Shown: positions 13,434 through 27,300 of the stretch, in pieces
Layout of the letters: each line of letters starts with the position of its first letter
Numbering within the stretch: position 1 is the stretch's first letter
NCBI GenBank assembly: GCA_023055505.1
Contig: JALIRH010000026.1
Coordinates: forward strand, 6,463,591 to 6,527,590
Reading direction: 5' to 3'
Source of the DNA: Callipepla californica brunnescens
Lineage: Eukaryota > Chordata > Aves > Galliformes > Odontophoridae
Length of the DNA stretch: 64,000 nt
Position numbers and translations under genes: made by a program
Notes under the pieces: model-generated
Seen by the model: only the letters and a program-made list of their open reading frames with translations
Database searches by the model: none
What the model was told of the DNA's origin: nothing

Positions 13434-16400
13434 GGGTGCTTGCTGAGGAGTGCAAAGCAGTTAGCAAGCAACTCACTCCAGAGTAAGAGGAGCACTGTAT
13501 AAATTTACAGTCAGAGCAGCTGCAGAGTTGCTTATAATTATTTAGCCCATTCTTAGAGGTAGCGGAGAAGTGTATATTGTGATTTTTTTTGTTGTCGTTT
13601 TCAATTTTTAAACTGTACTGTGCCATCTTTCTGGAACCTCTTAATGGAGTGCCGTAGTAGTGAATGAAAGCAATATGCATCTTACAAGGTAAAATAACTG
13701 TCTTAAAAATATCTGTGAGAGAGCAGCTGGAGTGTTGATCACAGTGAGTGGGACTTCTGCTTGCTTAAGTCAGGAGTGAGATGATGCAGCAGCTCGAGCA
13801 GTGGAGCCAAGTGAGGAGGTTAGTTGTGCAGATGACCAGGTGGTGACTTCAGAGCCTCCAGCTGCTGCCCAGGCGGATGCTGGGCATTTTTTACAAGCAG
13901 TAGCCAAATGTATGATTTTCCAATTATCCTATTTTTTTTCTAACAGCAGAGTCATGTGCACGTTTCCTTTTCCCTAGACACTGTAAACAAGCATCAGCTC
14001 CAGGCCCAGGTGTTAAGACACTTAGCCAGCTTTTGTGTAAGTCCAGAGAACAGTGATTAGGTAAATGCATATCTGTTGTGGTTGAATTTGTGATTTATCT
14101 CAAGTCTGACTTAGCATCCTTTCCCAGCCCTGATTCTTGCACGTTTAGTAGCAGAAGGGTGTTCACAGAAAAACAACGTGTGCCTGGGGATGTCTGTTGT
14201 CACATGGATGATTATTGTCTTGCTCATACACTTTCACTTTTACTCCACGTACTCTTAAAAGCACCTTGTACTCCTGAGTCTGACATTATTTCTGATTTAT
14301 CACTATTCTGTTGCCATTCATCTACCATCATCTATCTCCATGATGTGGGGAGCAGAGACATGATAAAAAGCTTCAACATGTATCTTGGCTTGTAGAAAGC
14401 TGGGATTTTGTTTCTAGTACAATAAGAGCAACTTCTGACATACTGCAGTTACATCTCTTTGTATTTCAGTTACATATGGTAATGGATGCTCCTTGTGTGC
14501 ACTTCCTATAATCTTTTTTGAATTTCTGTTTTTTTGAAGCTTACATCTCTGTTGCAGTAAGACATTGCTCGCAGCATATCCGTTCTCTGTGTGGGCTCCG
14601 AGCACTTGCACGCTTTACTTTTTATTAAACTGCATGTACAGGTCTGGCTGGTGGGCGATAGAAAATGAAAGCTGAAATGAAATGGCTTGGATGATTTTAG
14701 AGCATAATTTCTGCTAAGTAATTCCCTAAAGAAGTTATGCAGTTACTTCAAGTGAAAAATTAACGAGCTACAGTGCTTTGCATTTTAACAATGCATAGGA
14801 AGGTGAACACATACCTCTTTTTCTCTGTTCTCTCTTGTTTTCATACTTAAAAATTAAGGAAATAAATGGCGTAAGGTTTCTTTAATACGTTTGTTATTGT
14901 TCAGTTATTACCACAAGATACTTAGGTCTGAAACCTTTTACGTACAAGTTGTACATTGCTTGTAGGATTTGAACATGAAATTAGAAACACCTGTTCAGTA
15001 AATCTGCTTCCATATTATTAATTCATGCGTGCAGCAGCTTGACTCTGAACAGCAGAATGTGTTGGGTTCTCTGTGTGCTGCAGTGTATGTGCACAGGTGG
15101 TGGTGGTGGAAGGTTGTTCTTGCTTTTTGGTAGTTGGGGTTTTTTTAGAGCACTATTGTACAGTACAGACTATGCTGATTAATGGCTTGGTCAGTGCAAA
15201 TCACAGCAACCAATCTCTTGTTTTCCACCTGTAGTTTTTCTTTAATTCTCTTATTGTCTTCAAAAGAAGTAAGTAAAAACCCTTCCATTTGTTTCCTTGG
15301 GTTCTGCTGTTTTCATCTCTTGCCCTTTTACGCTTTTCTGATGAACCAAATGCTGTTCTGCAGGAGTGATACTCGGTGGAATTGGATTGGAAAAAAGCTG
15401 GGATTACTTCTGCTTGGTCTGGTCCTTTAAGGACCTCTTTTAATTTTACCTGTCTGTATTTTCCTATTTTATTTCTGTAATTCACGTTGTCTGTTCAGCA
15501 AAGATGGCGGGTTGCCTGCAGCACAGTAACGGACACCAAATGACTTCATAAATAAGAGCATTATTCTAGACATACAGGAATTATTATAACAAAACTGTCC
15601 CCATCATTTCTGTAGTTAGTTTTGAAAGAGCAGGAGGAGTGCATGGATAGAACTAAGGTATAACTTGGCTGTGCATGGAGTATGTCAGCAGCAGCAACGT
15701 CGCTTAGTGAGTCAGGGCAGGATGTCTTGCAGTTAGAGAACAGGCCACAGGCACCTTCCCACTGTGGAGGTGGGATGGAAGGGAAGAGGGCCTAGTTTAC
15801 TGCCCTGGGCTGCTGTTGCTGTGCGCAGACTGGGAAGATGACTTGAACTGAAGCTGCAGGTTTGCACTGCCTCTTCAACCTCTCTGCTGTGATTAATAGC
15901 AGCTGCCAATGTGATGGTGTGGCTTAGCTGATGGTTAAGTGAGTCCTTGCCTATAAAGGACTTCTGTTCCCATGCTGTCCATGGAGGAGAGTGGAATGAA
16001 GGAGGAGTTTTTCTTTGGTAATGGAAATAGAAACAGCTCTCACATCCCAGTGTAATTGTATAATCTTTGCACTGGTTGTTTCATGTGGACTTTGGTGATT
16101 CATCTGATCACTTAGGATGTTCTTGTAAGTGACATTTAGTTAGGTACTGCAACACCTAGAGAGCAAACATGATTCTCTGTATCAGCTCTTAACTCCCTTG
16201 TCGGAAGCGATCATTCAGTGGGGTGTTCTGCATAACTTAAGTTTTGGTGCCGTCCCTAAAATTAAGCAGTTGAAGGACTGAGGCATGGAAAAGGTTGAAA
16301 AATTCTTGAGTTTTGTTTTTTATTCTGCCCTTCGACTCCCTCTTCACCACAGTGCATGGAGTCTCTGAAGCTCCCTATGTTCACGGGTGTATTTCAGTCT

Positions 16401-17412
16401 ACTTCAGCTTTGCAGTGGGTGAGAGCGAGTCTCTAATCAGAATAAAGTATGAGAAAGTACCATAATGCACCGCAGGATTCTTGAATATGCTAAAAGTGAA
16501 AACACTGATATAAGATACTCTATTTTTACAGGCAGTATTAACAAAGCACCACGGAGGTAGTAACTACAGCACTGGAAATCAGATGTGCTGCTGCCGCCTT
16601 TAATGCCAATTATGTCTTTGTCAGCTAGGCTGCTTGCTGCTTGTTAACCTTATTATGTGAAACTGCTCTAGAGCTGCCACTCAATTCCTATGCTTTCTTT
16701 AAAACAAGTTTTAAATGTAATGGAGACAGAGAAATAGTGTAGTTTGACCTTTTTGTTCCTTTTCCCAGTGTGCTTTCTAAGCTTTCCAAACGTGTTGAGC
16801 TTAGCACGTGTGCACACGTGTGGGCATACACAGCTGTAGTAGAGAATGACTTAGTAATGCACTGCAGGCTTAAGTTTGCCTTGCTGACACCTAGAAATTA
16901 AAATCGTTTGTGAACAAGAATTTTTAGCTGCTCAGCTTAATGGGGATGTGCATGAAAGGTCTGTTTGCAATTCAGATGCAGAATCCTTTATAGTGAATTA
17001 AATGTGATTCTGTGCACAGAGGAGAAAAAAATTGTTCGAGTTGTCTTTTTAGTTGTTTTATTTGGTCACTGAAAAATCCTAAAAGAAATCTTGCTTATTA
17101 TGCAGTTGGTTATGTGTTTGGTCCTAGTAGTTCTTTATTTGTACGGTGCAGAATTTGTGTGTAGTATGTGTAGAACAGAAAAATGTGAAGTCCATTCCCA
17201 ATTGCATGTATCCGGATTTTCTGGGCTGTGGACTATTTATGCTGCGGATCCCAAAGTAACTTAGGTATGCTAGAGGTGGTATGGTGTGGCTCAGCGCCAC
17301 AGAAAAATCCTGCTTTCATGTTTCCGGAGTCAGTTTGTGTCTGCTAATAGTACAAGCAGTTCTGCGTGAGACAGAGCCAAAATTAACAAACAGTTGCTGT
17401 CTCTGCATGCAG
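13434..17412. other. Non-coding, nothing recognised
   Basis: AT-rich unique-looking sequence with only short, non-protein-like ORFs. A short ATG GCG frame near 15505 (MAGCLQHS...) closes after 15 codons and lacks further support. Confidence 0.5.
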
Positions 17413-17692
17413 CCACCTCGTACACGTGTTCCTGGAGGAGGAAGTGCTGGGAGGTTCCATGCTGAGATGGCTGTTCTGCCTCAAGTTCGCTCAGCTTCAT
17501 CTGTTGGCACCGGTAGCCCTCATTCTGCCGTGTCTGAGTTGTGTAAAGCTGCTCTAGCACACTCGCTTAAATTGTTTGAACTAACTTCAGAAAAGCAGGC
17601 TCTCGTTATTGAAGCAGCAGTCTCTCTGGAGAGCAGCGTGGTCCAAACGCTGCGGTATTTCAAGAAGCTGGCCTCTCAAGATGAATTTGTGT
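17413..17692 (+). CDS. Unassigned exon-like coding segment
   Basis: A 280-nt open segment is flanked by a usable acceptor (GTCTCTGCATGCAG, ending 17412) and a consensus donor GTGAGT at 17693. Read from 17413 in phase 0 it gives 93 codons plus one base. The translation looks like real protein: a Pro/Gly/Arg-rich start, then helix-forming stretches such as SELCKAALAHSLKLFEL and EAAVSLESSVVQTLRYF, few Cys or Trp, and more CpG and G+C than its AT-rich flanks. The frame is also open upstream to 17281 and closes soon after the donor (TAA, about 17710). I do not recognise the family; it is not part of any FHIP1A protein I know. It could be an exon of an unrecognised gene, an alternative 5' exon, a duplicated exon or a chance ORF. 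Confidence 0.45.
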
Positions 17693-20149
17693 GTGAGTCT
17701 CTGTTATGTTAATCTACTGTTTTGAGGTTGGCTGTGATAATTGCCAGTACTATAAAAATGTCTGTAAGAAAGACTTACTCAATGCGATTTCTATGCAAGT
17801 GAGTAATAGTACAAGCATGAGGGCGGAGAAGGGTGTATGCCAGACTTATTTCCACTTAAGTAAATAGTAGAAGTTATTCAAAACTTTTTCTTGCACTGAA
17901 ATTCTTTAAGTGGAATCTATGAAGAATTAAAAAGATCCAGAGGACAGGAACTGGTTGGAGCTGAGCTGGGTTAAGTTTGTGCCAGGGTCGTCGTGCATTG
18001 TTTTGAGTTCCAAGAGAGATGTCATTATGTTGACCTGTGCCCTACAGAAAAAGGGGCTTACAGCTGCCAGAAGTCAGGAGGAAATCCACCTGGTCACAAG
18101 AGCTTGTCGTCCCAGTCTGCCCCTTCTTTTTCCTGACCTGTCACTGACTCTGCTGTTGCGTGTGATTAAGGAAAATATCCAGAGTGCAGGAGTTACTTGA
18201 ACTTAGGTTAGGGATAGCAACTGACACAAACCACTCAGATCCCTGCTGTCAGCTGCCACCTGGAGTACATGGCAGGCTGTCACTAGAATGCAGCTCCTCT
18301 CTTCTGATGGTAAATGTATTGACTGTTAAAAGACTACAGATTCCTGAGTGAGTGTCGTAGTTACTGATGCTGAATATTTCATGTGCACTAGCTCTTGTAA
18401 TCCCACACTGTTATGGGAATGGACAATGCATGTTAAATGAATTGAATAATTATTAAAAAAAATATAATGCGGGGAAATAGAGCATTTTGTTTCGGCCAGA
18501 GTACGTCTCTGAAGTGGGATTATGTTTGCCCTGCTTTGCAGGGGAGAGAGGATGTGGGCATCCTTTTTAATGAAGCATTCCAGGCTGTGTTTTTCTGCTA
18601 CAGGCTATAGCCTTCTTGCTTCTCTGTATTTTCTTCTGTACTTACTGTCGTCGTTTTCATGGCCACGACTAGAGCTGTCTAACATTCAGTTTTTCAGCAC
18701 CCACTCTACTGTTAATGAGTGTGATCATTTACACAGTGTCACTGTAGTATTGGCACGCTAAATAATTTAGTGAGCTGTGGCAGGTAGATTGCTCTATGGT
18801 GTCTGTGTTACTATGGCAATACATTTGCTTAATGTAAATATTAGTCATTCTGACCATATGAGTCTGAGCTTCTGACATTATTAGCTGTATTTGGGAGGGA
18901 GGAATCTTTGTATCTGGAAGAAAGGTTGTTCTGGAAGTAATAATAGTTTAAAGATTATTTTCTTTTTTCATAATTCCTTCTGCTCTCTGACTGAACTGCA
19001 TAATCTATTGACTGTAATGAACAGAGCAGAACATATCTCCCATTTCTTTATAATACAGCAGTATTACAGCTGTGAATCAAGACATATATAACTATTCTGA
19101 TCCCCTAAAAATTCACCTAACTGAAATGAACAGAAATAGAATCTTGAGGTCTGTTAACTTTGCTTTCGGTCGCAGAGTCACAGCAGTTCTAGAAGCATAA
19201 GAGCTTAAAATTAGACCTGGAAGGAAGATTCCCTGGGGTACTGGATGTAATACCATGACTTGAAAACAAAGCTAGGCTTGAAGGGCTCTTCTGTTACCTT
19301 TATGGGCACCGTCAGACGCGGAATTACTCAATAAATCCCTCACTGGGTCGAAAATTGATGTCAGCGATATGTTAAGTTTTTATTTGTGAAATGGTAATGT
19401 AGATGGTTTTCTTGTCCCATTTTGTGGACAATTTCCAGAGAAAAGTAGCTACCTTCTACAAAGTCTTGCCTTGAAGGCCATTGCCCTGGGCAGTCCTCAT
19501 TCTATGATCTACCAGTGCTTTTAAAGCAACAAGTTAAGAGTGATTTAAAAAAAACAAATCATTCTGCTAATGTTTTTTTATTATTATTTTTATCTTATTT
19601 TGTTTTATGCTGTAGGATATAGGGACACAGTTTGTTACTTAGCAGTCTGTGTAAAACTACTATCACTTCAAACGTCAGATATTAAATAATACTGAATATA
19701 AGCCTGTAGTAGTCATAATATTGTATATTCTGTTTTTGAAGCTTTATTTGATCAGTGCTGAAAGGAAGAGTTGGCTTGAGTGTACCCACCCCTTGTTTAG
19801 AATTTTGTGTATATATATGTAAATAAATAAATTTATATGTACTTGTGTATTTATGTATGTATGCTTTAGATGCTCCGCTGTTTATAGATGCAGGAAAAAT
19901 ATTGAAGCATTGAGATTCAGTATACCTACCAGGTATTAGCATAGTTGAAAGAGTAATTGGAGCAGCTTCTCTGATTATTCTTTCAGTAAACAAACCGTAG
20001 CCATGAAATGGCTTGGGAAAAGCCACGTCTACTGTAATGTGTTGAAAGAATAGGACTGCAGAGCTGTTCTCTCCCTTGTGGGAAAATAACTGTGTAGAGA
20101 GGGGAGAAATCTCATAGGACTATTCTGACAATAATAAGGAAAGATTTAA
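17693..20149. other. Non-coding, AT-rich
   Basis: No exon recognised. It holds an AT-rich low-complexity stretch at about 19805-19862 (TATATG, AAATAAAT and TATG units). No second exon matching the segment at 17413-17692 was found. Confidence 0.5.
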
Positions 20150-21345
20150 GGAAAGAGGCTTGAAGGTTTTGCATTTTGATAGACAAAGGAAAGGCAACTG
20201 ATGTCATCTACCTGGACTTGTGGAAAGCCTTTGACACGGTCCTGCACCACATCCTTATCTCTAAATTGGAGAGAGATGGATTTGAAGGCTGGACTATTAT
20301 GTGGACAAAGAACTGATTGAATGATCATTGCCAGAGATCCACTTTCAAGAGCTCTATGTCCAGATGAGGGCTGGTCACTAGTGGTGTCCCACAGGGGTCT
20401 ATCTTGGGACCGGTGTTATTCAACATCTGCAGTGACATGGGCAGTGGGACTGAGTGTACCCTTAGCAAGGACACCAAGCTGAGTTGTGCAGTTGACACCA
20501 AAGAAGAGAGAAGCATCATCCAGAAGGATCTGGATGTGCTTGAAAGCACAAGAATCTAAAGAGGTTTAACAAGGCCAAGTGCACGATGCTGTATCTGGGA
20601 TTGCCTCTACACATGTATGAGTGCAGACTGAAGGAAGAGCTCATGGAGAGCAGCCTTATGAAGAAGGACTTGGGGGTCCTGGTCGACAAAAGCTGGACAT
20701 GAGCCAGCAGTATCTTCCTGCAGATCATGAGTCCAACTGTATCCTGGGCTGCGTCAAAAGAGAGGTCACCAGCAGGGAGAGGGAGGGGATTGCCCCCCTC
20801 TATGCTGCCTTTGTGAAGCCCTGTCTGGAGTACTGCATCCAGTCATGGGGTCCCCAGTACAGGAAGGATATGGAGCTGTTGGAGCAGGTCCAGAGGAGGG
20901 CCATGAAGATGCTCATAGGGCTGGAGCATCTCTCAAATCAAGATAGGGTGAGGGAGTTGCATTTGTTCAGCTTGGAAGAGAAAAGGCTTTGGGAAGACCT
21001 CGCTGTGGCCTTCCAGTTCTTCAAGGGAGCTTATGAGCAGGAGGAGGACTGACTTTTGACGTAGTCTGATAGTGACAAAATAAGGGGGAATGATTTTAAG
21101 CTAAAAGAGGGGAGATCTACATTTGATGTTAGGAAGAAAGTTTTGACTCTAGAGGTGGCGAGGTGTTGGAACAGGAAGCCCAAGGCAGTTGTGGTTGCCC
21201 CATCTCTGGAGGCATTCAAGGCCAGGTTGGATGGGATCCTTGGCAGCCTGATCTGGTGGCTGGCAACCTTGTCCATGGCAGGGAGGCTGGAACTAGAATG
21301 TCTTTAAGGTCCCACCTAAGCTAAGCCGTTCTATGGTTCTGTGAT
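20150..21345 (+). mobile_element. CR1 LINE, 5'-truncated (ORF2 3' half plus 3' UTR)
   Basis: Landmarks run in CR1 order on the + strand: [16 protein letters not shown] (20195-20245) of the reverse transcriptase palm, the [20 protein letters not shown] block (about 20380-20425), the degenerate FNKAKC region (about 20565), then APLYAAFVKPCLEYC and MELLEQVQRRAMKM in an open stretch at 20621-21052, and a 3' UTR ending GGTTCTGTGATTTC. Stops and frameshifts break ORF2. The typical 5' truncation is present, and the catalytic FADD-type block appears as a degraded VDTK near 20490. It is the longest CR1 copy in the window and cannot be autonomous. Confidence 0.9.
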
Positions 21346-24300
21346 TTCTGAAGAGTTAATTATCTACTCTTGAGCTAGGTTGTTGGTAAGGATCCTCTGG
21401 GCTCTTAGCAGTCCTTTATCATTACCTTCACTCTTCTCTGTTGCTGGGCTTCAGGACCTACTCACCCTGCCAGCAGCTGGAAGAGGCTGGTGGAACGACC
21501 CTGGCTTGGCTGTTCTATGGCACTGTAGCTGTTCTGATTTGTTGGAAGGAAATGTTCCTGTGGATGGGTAAGACAGCTTCTCCCTGAAGTGGCCCGTTCA
21601 CATCTTTTGAGCCTATACCAAGGACTTGAATACACACTGGTATTTACTTGTGGATTCCGATCAGCAGAGGTGCAGAGGAATGCTTTATATCGTGCTGTGT
21701 TCCTAATCTTATATTTCTGAGCTACATGCATTTCTTGGCTTGTACTGTTGAAATACGGCATGTCTGCACTTTAAAGCAAGGCTGAGGAAAGCGGAATGGA
21801 TGGTATTAAAAGTTGAACGTTTAAAGCGGCTGAAAAATTGGAAGGAACAAAAGCATGTTCCAAAAAACAGTCACATTTAAGGCTTCACATGATTTGCTCA
21901 CCTAATTTCTTTTATTGTCACGCTCTGAAGTGCCTTTTCACTTTTCTCTACAGAAATAAAAATTCTGATAGTTCTACTATGCCTTTTGTGTGCATAATGA
22001 ATATTTGCTTTTAAATATTACCTTACAAATAAGAAATGGAGCTGTTTTATCTGCAGTGTCCTTATTGCTTTGTTATCACTTTTTTCTCACATTTGAAAAG
22101 ATAATTATGGCCTCATGTGTAAACAATGCTGGTCACGTTCTTGGTTTAGGATGGGGAGCTCCCAGAGGACCTGTGCTTCTTAACTGTGTCCTTCTGAACT
22201 GGACTAGTGAGTCCTGACACTTTTCCTCTTGACCCATGGATAGCTGGCAGTTAATTATCCCATCTGTCCTTCTTTCCATTGCTGTCATAGGACAGGCATA
22301 TTGTGGAAGTTAATATGGAAGGAATGTGATGGCCCTTGTGATCTTACATTGTCCTTCAATATGATGGCTGCCCATTTAAGTGCTCAAGATGTAGCATAAA
22401 AAAATATACGTGATAATGTAAGGCCTGAAATATACTTTTGGTATGCTGTTCAGTAAATGGTGGGTGTTTTATGGTAGAAAATACACGTGACAGAATACGG
22501 TGAAAAACGTGAGTTAAAAATAAACAAGCAGCCTCCAAACTTCTGGCAGGTTAATTTTGCAAGTACCCCACTGCTTTTTCTTTGTTGGGGATTAGAGAGT
22601 ATAAGCCAAGTGTAATACAATACGTCATAGATACAAAAATACTTGTCATGTAATCCTTACTGTTACTGCAGTAAAATGGACAGACAGTACTGAAATCACA
22701 GTAGCAAGCAGTGCTGACCTGCCAGCCATGTCGTTAGGTATGTCTTTGGGCTTCTGGAAGAGTCAGGAGGAAGACAGAAGGGTTGTGCTTCTGACAGCAT
22801 TATCTCTACATGTCTGTGTTTTCAGATGCAGAACAATTAACTTCAGAGCTACAGTACTGCTCAAGATGATGGTTCTAATATGCTGTTTGGTTATTTTGGT
22901 TCAGCACCACTCAACAGTACAATTATCTTTACTAGATGTTAATAAGCAGGTTTAATATTCAGACCATGGTGTTAGAGATAAGTGTGCCAATGAACCTTAT
23001 CAGTGGAGCAAAATGTAAATTTTGACTTGTTTATCTCATTAGTCTTTAATAAGATTGTGCTTTGCAAATCATGGCTGCATCATCTACTGATTATATCCTC
23101 TGATCTGCTGAGCAAAACAGTGCTCTAATAATAGCCGTACGTTGCCTGAAATCCTCCCATCGATGTTCTGGGATACTTAATATATTTCTTTTCCCTCATT
23201 TAGATGGCCTTGATTGTGTCATCTATTCTGTGTAATGGCACAATACAGAAATGAAGGTAAGATGAGAAGTCATTACTTGTAGGCCTTGAGCTTAGAAACT
23301 TTTCCCCAAGGATGGCTTTCCCCAGGCCCTGGTTTTTAGACCAGAACTCTAAACGTGCTGTCTGTGTGTGCTGGGTAGGGACCCACAGAGCTTTCTGGGC
23401 GGTTAGCCTGGGAGAAACTGAGCTGAATCGTTTGCCTTAGGCTCACGTAGGCTGACTTGAACTCTTGCATGTAGGCTGCTCCTTCTGTGGCTTTTTTTTT
23501 TTTTTTTGACAATTTGTTTTGGACAAATAAAAGGAAATTTAAGAGGTATGTGAGAATTTTTGTGACAACTCCTCTTAATGCTTTTCCTCATCAAAGCGCT
23601 CGTACAAATTTTGTCTGATTCCAGTGAAGTTTGTTCAATCTGACTATAAACTTCCAAAATTTGTGTGTTTCTCGGAGAGTGTAAGATTGGGTAACTGTGT
23701 GGCAGCACTCTTGGTTCCTGTGTCTGAGGGAACATGCTCAATTGTTTCAGCTAGTAAATTGGTTTGGTTCTCATTTACTTTCATGAAGTCTTTGTTTTGG
23801 AAGTTGTATACTGATCTTCTCAGGTTGGTTTATTTAATGACTGCACCAGTTTGTAGAAGAATCTTAGATTTATATTTCAGATTTCTCTGAAATGCTCAAT
23901 CACGAGTGGGTCTATTGTTTAAATGGTTGCTAGAAGTGCAGGATTTATTTCTTTCCTTACCATCTTGTGTGAAATGGGCATTTAAAACCCTTTGTAGTAC
24001 TCTGAGGGATGTAAGATGGGACAACTGGTGTAGTGCTGTATTTTAACTGCAGTAGCTACAGCCCTCAGGGGTCCACAGAGGCAATTTACTGCTTCTGGTG
24101 GTAGGTTTACTGTGCTGGTAGTCGTACATCATAGTACCGTGTTTTATTTTTTTGCATTCATCTTGTTGATGGTTGCATTGGTAGACAGGTACACTGTCAC
24201 AGGGAAAACTCAATTTTTCCCATTAGAGAAGAATGAATCTTGGCTCCCAGTGCTGCTGAGTTACAGGATGTGGCTGCACTGTGGCAGCTTCACCTATAAT

Positions 24301-27300
24301 TGCTGAGTCCACCTGTTGTGTATTTTCAAGTGTAGGCAACTCTGGGGACTGTCTCTTTGCAGTTAGCTTGGCTGTTGTGGCTTGTGTAATTACAGATGGA
24401 TGTGCTTTTGGTACCTGCACTTCTGAAGAGAGTTCTTCTACCATCTTTCATTAATTAGTCGCTAGTCATACATGGTTGACTCAGTGCTGAATTAGTAATA
24501 ACAAAATTTATTCTCAGTTACTTTTTTGTAGTGCACACTGATTGTTTGTGAATCGTCCTGTAAAGTCAATGAAGTGCCTCCATGGACATTGGGTGACTCT
24601 CAGTACTGGAAGTTAATGTTACTCGGTGCAGTGTGCTCAAGAGCAGCAGGGATACCTGAGTGCTGGCTAGTGGAGAGGGATTCAGATACAGTTTTGATGT
24701 GCATCGTCACTGGAGCGCCCATGGTGTGAGTTATGATGTGAGTAAAACCGTGTGTGTGGGGGGAGGTGGACTTGAAGATAAAACAGTAAAATGTGGAATA
24801 AGCATAGAGTACAGAGATGGCAATGGCTGTTGTAACAGTAGAGCTACTGTAAGTTTAGTTTTAGTAGAAAGAGAACTGGTAAATGATGATAGTTTTGCAT
24901 ATACTGCTACTGTACTTTTCTTAGTTGATGTATCAAAACAAAAAAAGTGATTTGATGTGCTTTCTACTTTTTGAAGCCTATTTACTCTCTTAAACCAGGG
25001 AGTAGAAAAAGATAGTAATTTAACTTCAAGAAGCGTGTGCTCAGGGATAAAGCTGGACTTATGCTTTCAAAGCTGTGGTTATGGCTGACTAACGTTCAAG
25101 ACATGTGCATACAGACCAGCTGTCACGTACCTTTTCTGACTGTTTCTGCCTTCAACTTACACGTAACTTTGGAGCTCTGTGAGGATTGTTATGTCCTGTG
25201 TAACTTTGCCTCAGGCAATTTCGGATAACATGCACTCTGCCAATTTTCAGGAAAATGATAAAGATGAATCGAAAAATACGGTCTCAGGGGAAATGGGATA
25301 GGAAAGGCACTAGATTTCAGGTACACAAGATAAGAGTACTCCTCAGCCACTTGCAAAACAAGAACAAAAAGAAGCATTGGTGACTTCTACATCTCCAGAA
25401 GCCTCAGGAGGACGGATGGCAGCAGAGGTGAAAAGCAGCAGTGTTCCCAAAGACATACTGAGACGTTTCCCACTTTTGAAGGCGTGCCTGCAGGAATACA
25501 AACAACCTATTGCTGGTGGAACTTGTGCTTTCCCACGCCTGTAGCTGTCTCCTTAGGTGTTACAAAATAAACTGGGAGAGGCTGTGGTTCGACTTGTTAT
25601 CTGTTCAGAGAAGCATTCCTGCGAGAGCTGGCATCTGGCTGTTTTCATTAGTAGGCTGTTGGTTTTGAGCATTTCAAGCGTTAGAAAGTTTAAATAGTAA
25701 ATGAATTATGTTTCTAGCGACTTGTGATGTTAACTCCACCTTTTGGTTGACACCATCTCCTGCAAAATTCGCAAGGTTCTTCGTTCTTCTGAGCACTTCC
25801 TTTTTCGGATGTGTAGTCCAAATCTGCAATTCAGAAAGGGCTATTACTTACCCTCTTCTGGAGAGGTGTGGGGGTTGCTATTTTATCTTTGTTCCTCACT
25901 GGACCAGAAAGACACCTGTAATTCAGTTCACGTTTTCACAAAGGTTCAAAGGGAAGACTGGAAAATTACTCAAAATTGTCATGGCAGTGTTAGATTTCCT
26001 TAATTCCTTCATTGTTCCTTTATTTGATTGTTTTCCTTTTATCTTAGAGGTGGTAACATGCTGGAGATGGGAGCTGTGGAGACAGTTCTTTTTTTACGAG
26101 TGCTGTCGTATGCCTTCCTTGTTATCTGGAGATGGACACAAGAATGGAAGATGCTGGAACTGCTGTCAGTTTCCAGTTACAGAGGACAGGGCAGGATATG
26201 AGTGCAACATACTCTCATAGCAGAGTGGACTCGTGCTATGAGATCAGAGATGAAGGATGAATTTTAACTCTGCATAATGGACGGCTTAGCACTGTTTATA
26301 CTTGAACAAATACTCTTACTCCTTGGAAAGCTTGAGAAACAAGAAAAACACCTGCTCCCTGTGTAAAATGCAGTGAAACTGAGCAGAAATGGAAATGGAA
26401 ATTCAATAACGTGGGATTTTTCTTTGATGTGGATTTTTCCACACTAATAAGAATGCCAACAATCTTCTTTGGGTTTTGCTATTCACTGGCACACATATTA
26501 AAAGCCGAAAATTCCAAGTACGTAGAGAAAGCTGAAATCTGCTTAAGTCGCCTCAACTTGCAAATTTGTACTAGAATTTTTAAGTGAAGTGCATTGCTGC
26601 AGGAGCAGAGGAAGGCTTTTTGTGAAGCTGTGCTCAGAGATAGGGGAAGTGTTACTTGATGGGATTTTTTGACTTTGCATTAAGAATTAATATGAAATGA
26701 AACTTCAGCTTTCCTTGTCTGCTCTGAGCTGGAGTAGAAGGTAGGAGGGAAAGCAGCATTTCTGTGTGCTCTCCTACAAGACCAAGGACCTGGGATGTTC
26801 TGTGTTAGGTAGCTGGGAGGGTGTGGATTAGGATTTTGTAACAAGTCCTTGTTCTGCCTTTGCTTTTCTTCCTCTTTCTCATCCTTGTTCTTCAGTGAAC
26901 AGTGTGCCGTAGTGATTTGTGGATCTCATCTTAAACAATAACATTTATTCAGTTGTTATCCCCAAATCAGGCAATTGGTAGTCATAAAAAGGAAATGAAA
27001 AAGGGTTTTGCAATTGCTTTTCTTTTTGCCAAGCATGGAATGTAATTTAGGACAGAGGGAGTTCACTGGCTTCTGGAGCTTTCTGTAAGCTAAACTGCAA
27101 ATGCCTGATGCAAACATTGGGCGGTCGCACGGTGTTCTGTTCCTTTCTGTTTTTCCTTTTCCCAAGAGAAGAAAAAAGAAGCCCCATGAAAATGGCTTTG
27201 CATTCATAAGAGTAAATCCACTAGATATAATAATTTTAACAGCTTTCTGCCTAATGTCAGGTGGTGCATAGTACGTAATAAGAGGTATGGAAATGACCTT

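Noticed and set aside
15505..15552. ATG in a good context followed by GCG GGT (possible translation start)
   Set aside because: The frame ends after 15 codons and no donor or CpG-rich promoter accompanies it.
25708..26220. 170-codon plus-strand ORF
   Set aside because: The Phe/Cys/Trp-rich composition is typical of translated non-coding DNA; no family similarity or exon-like boundaries.
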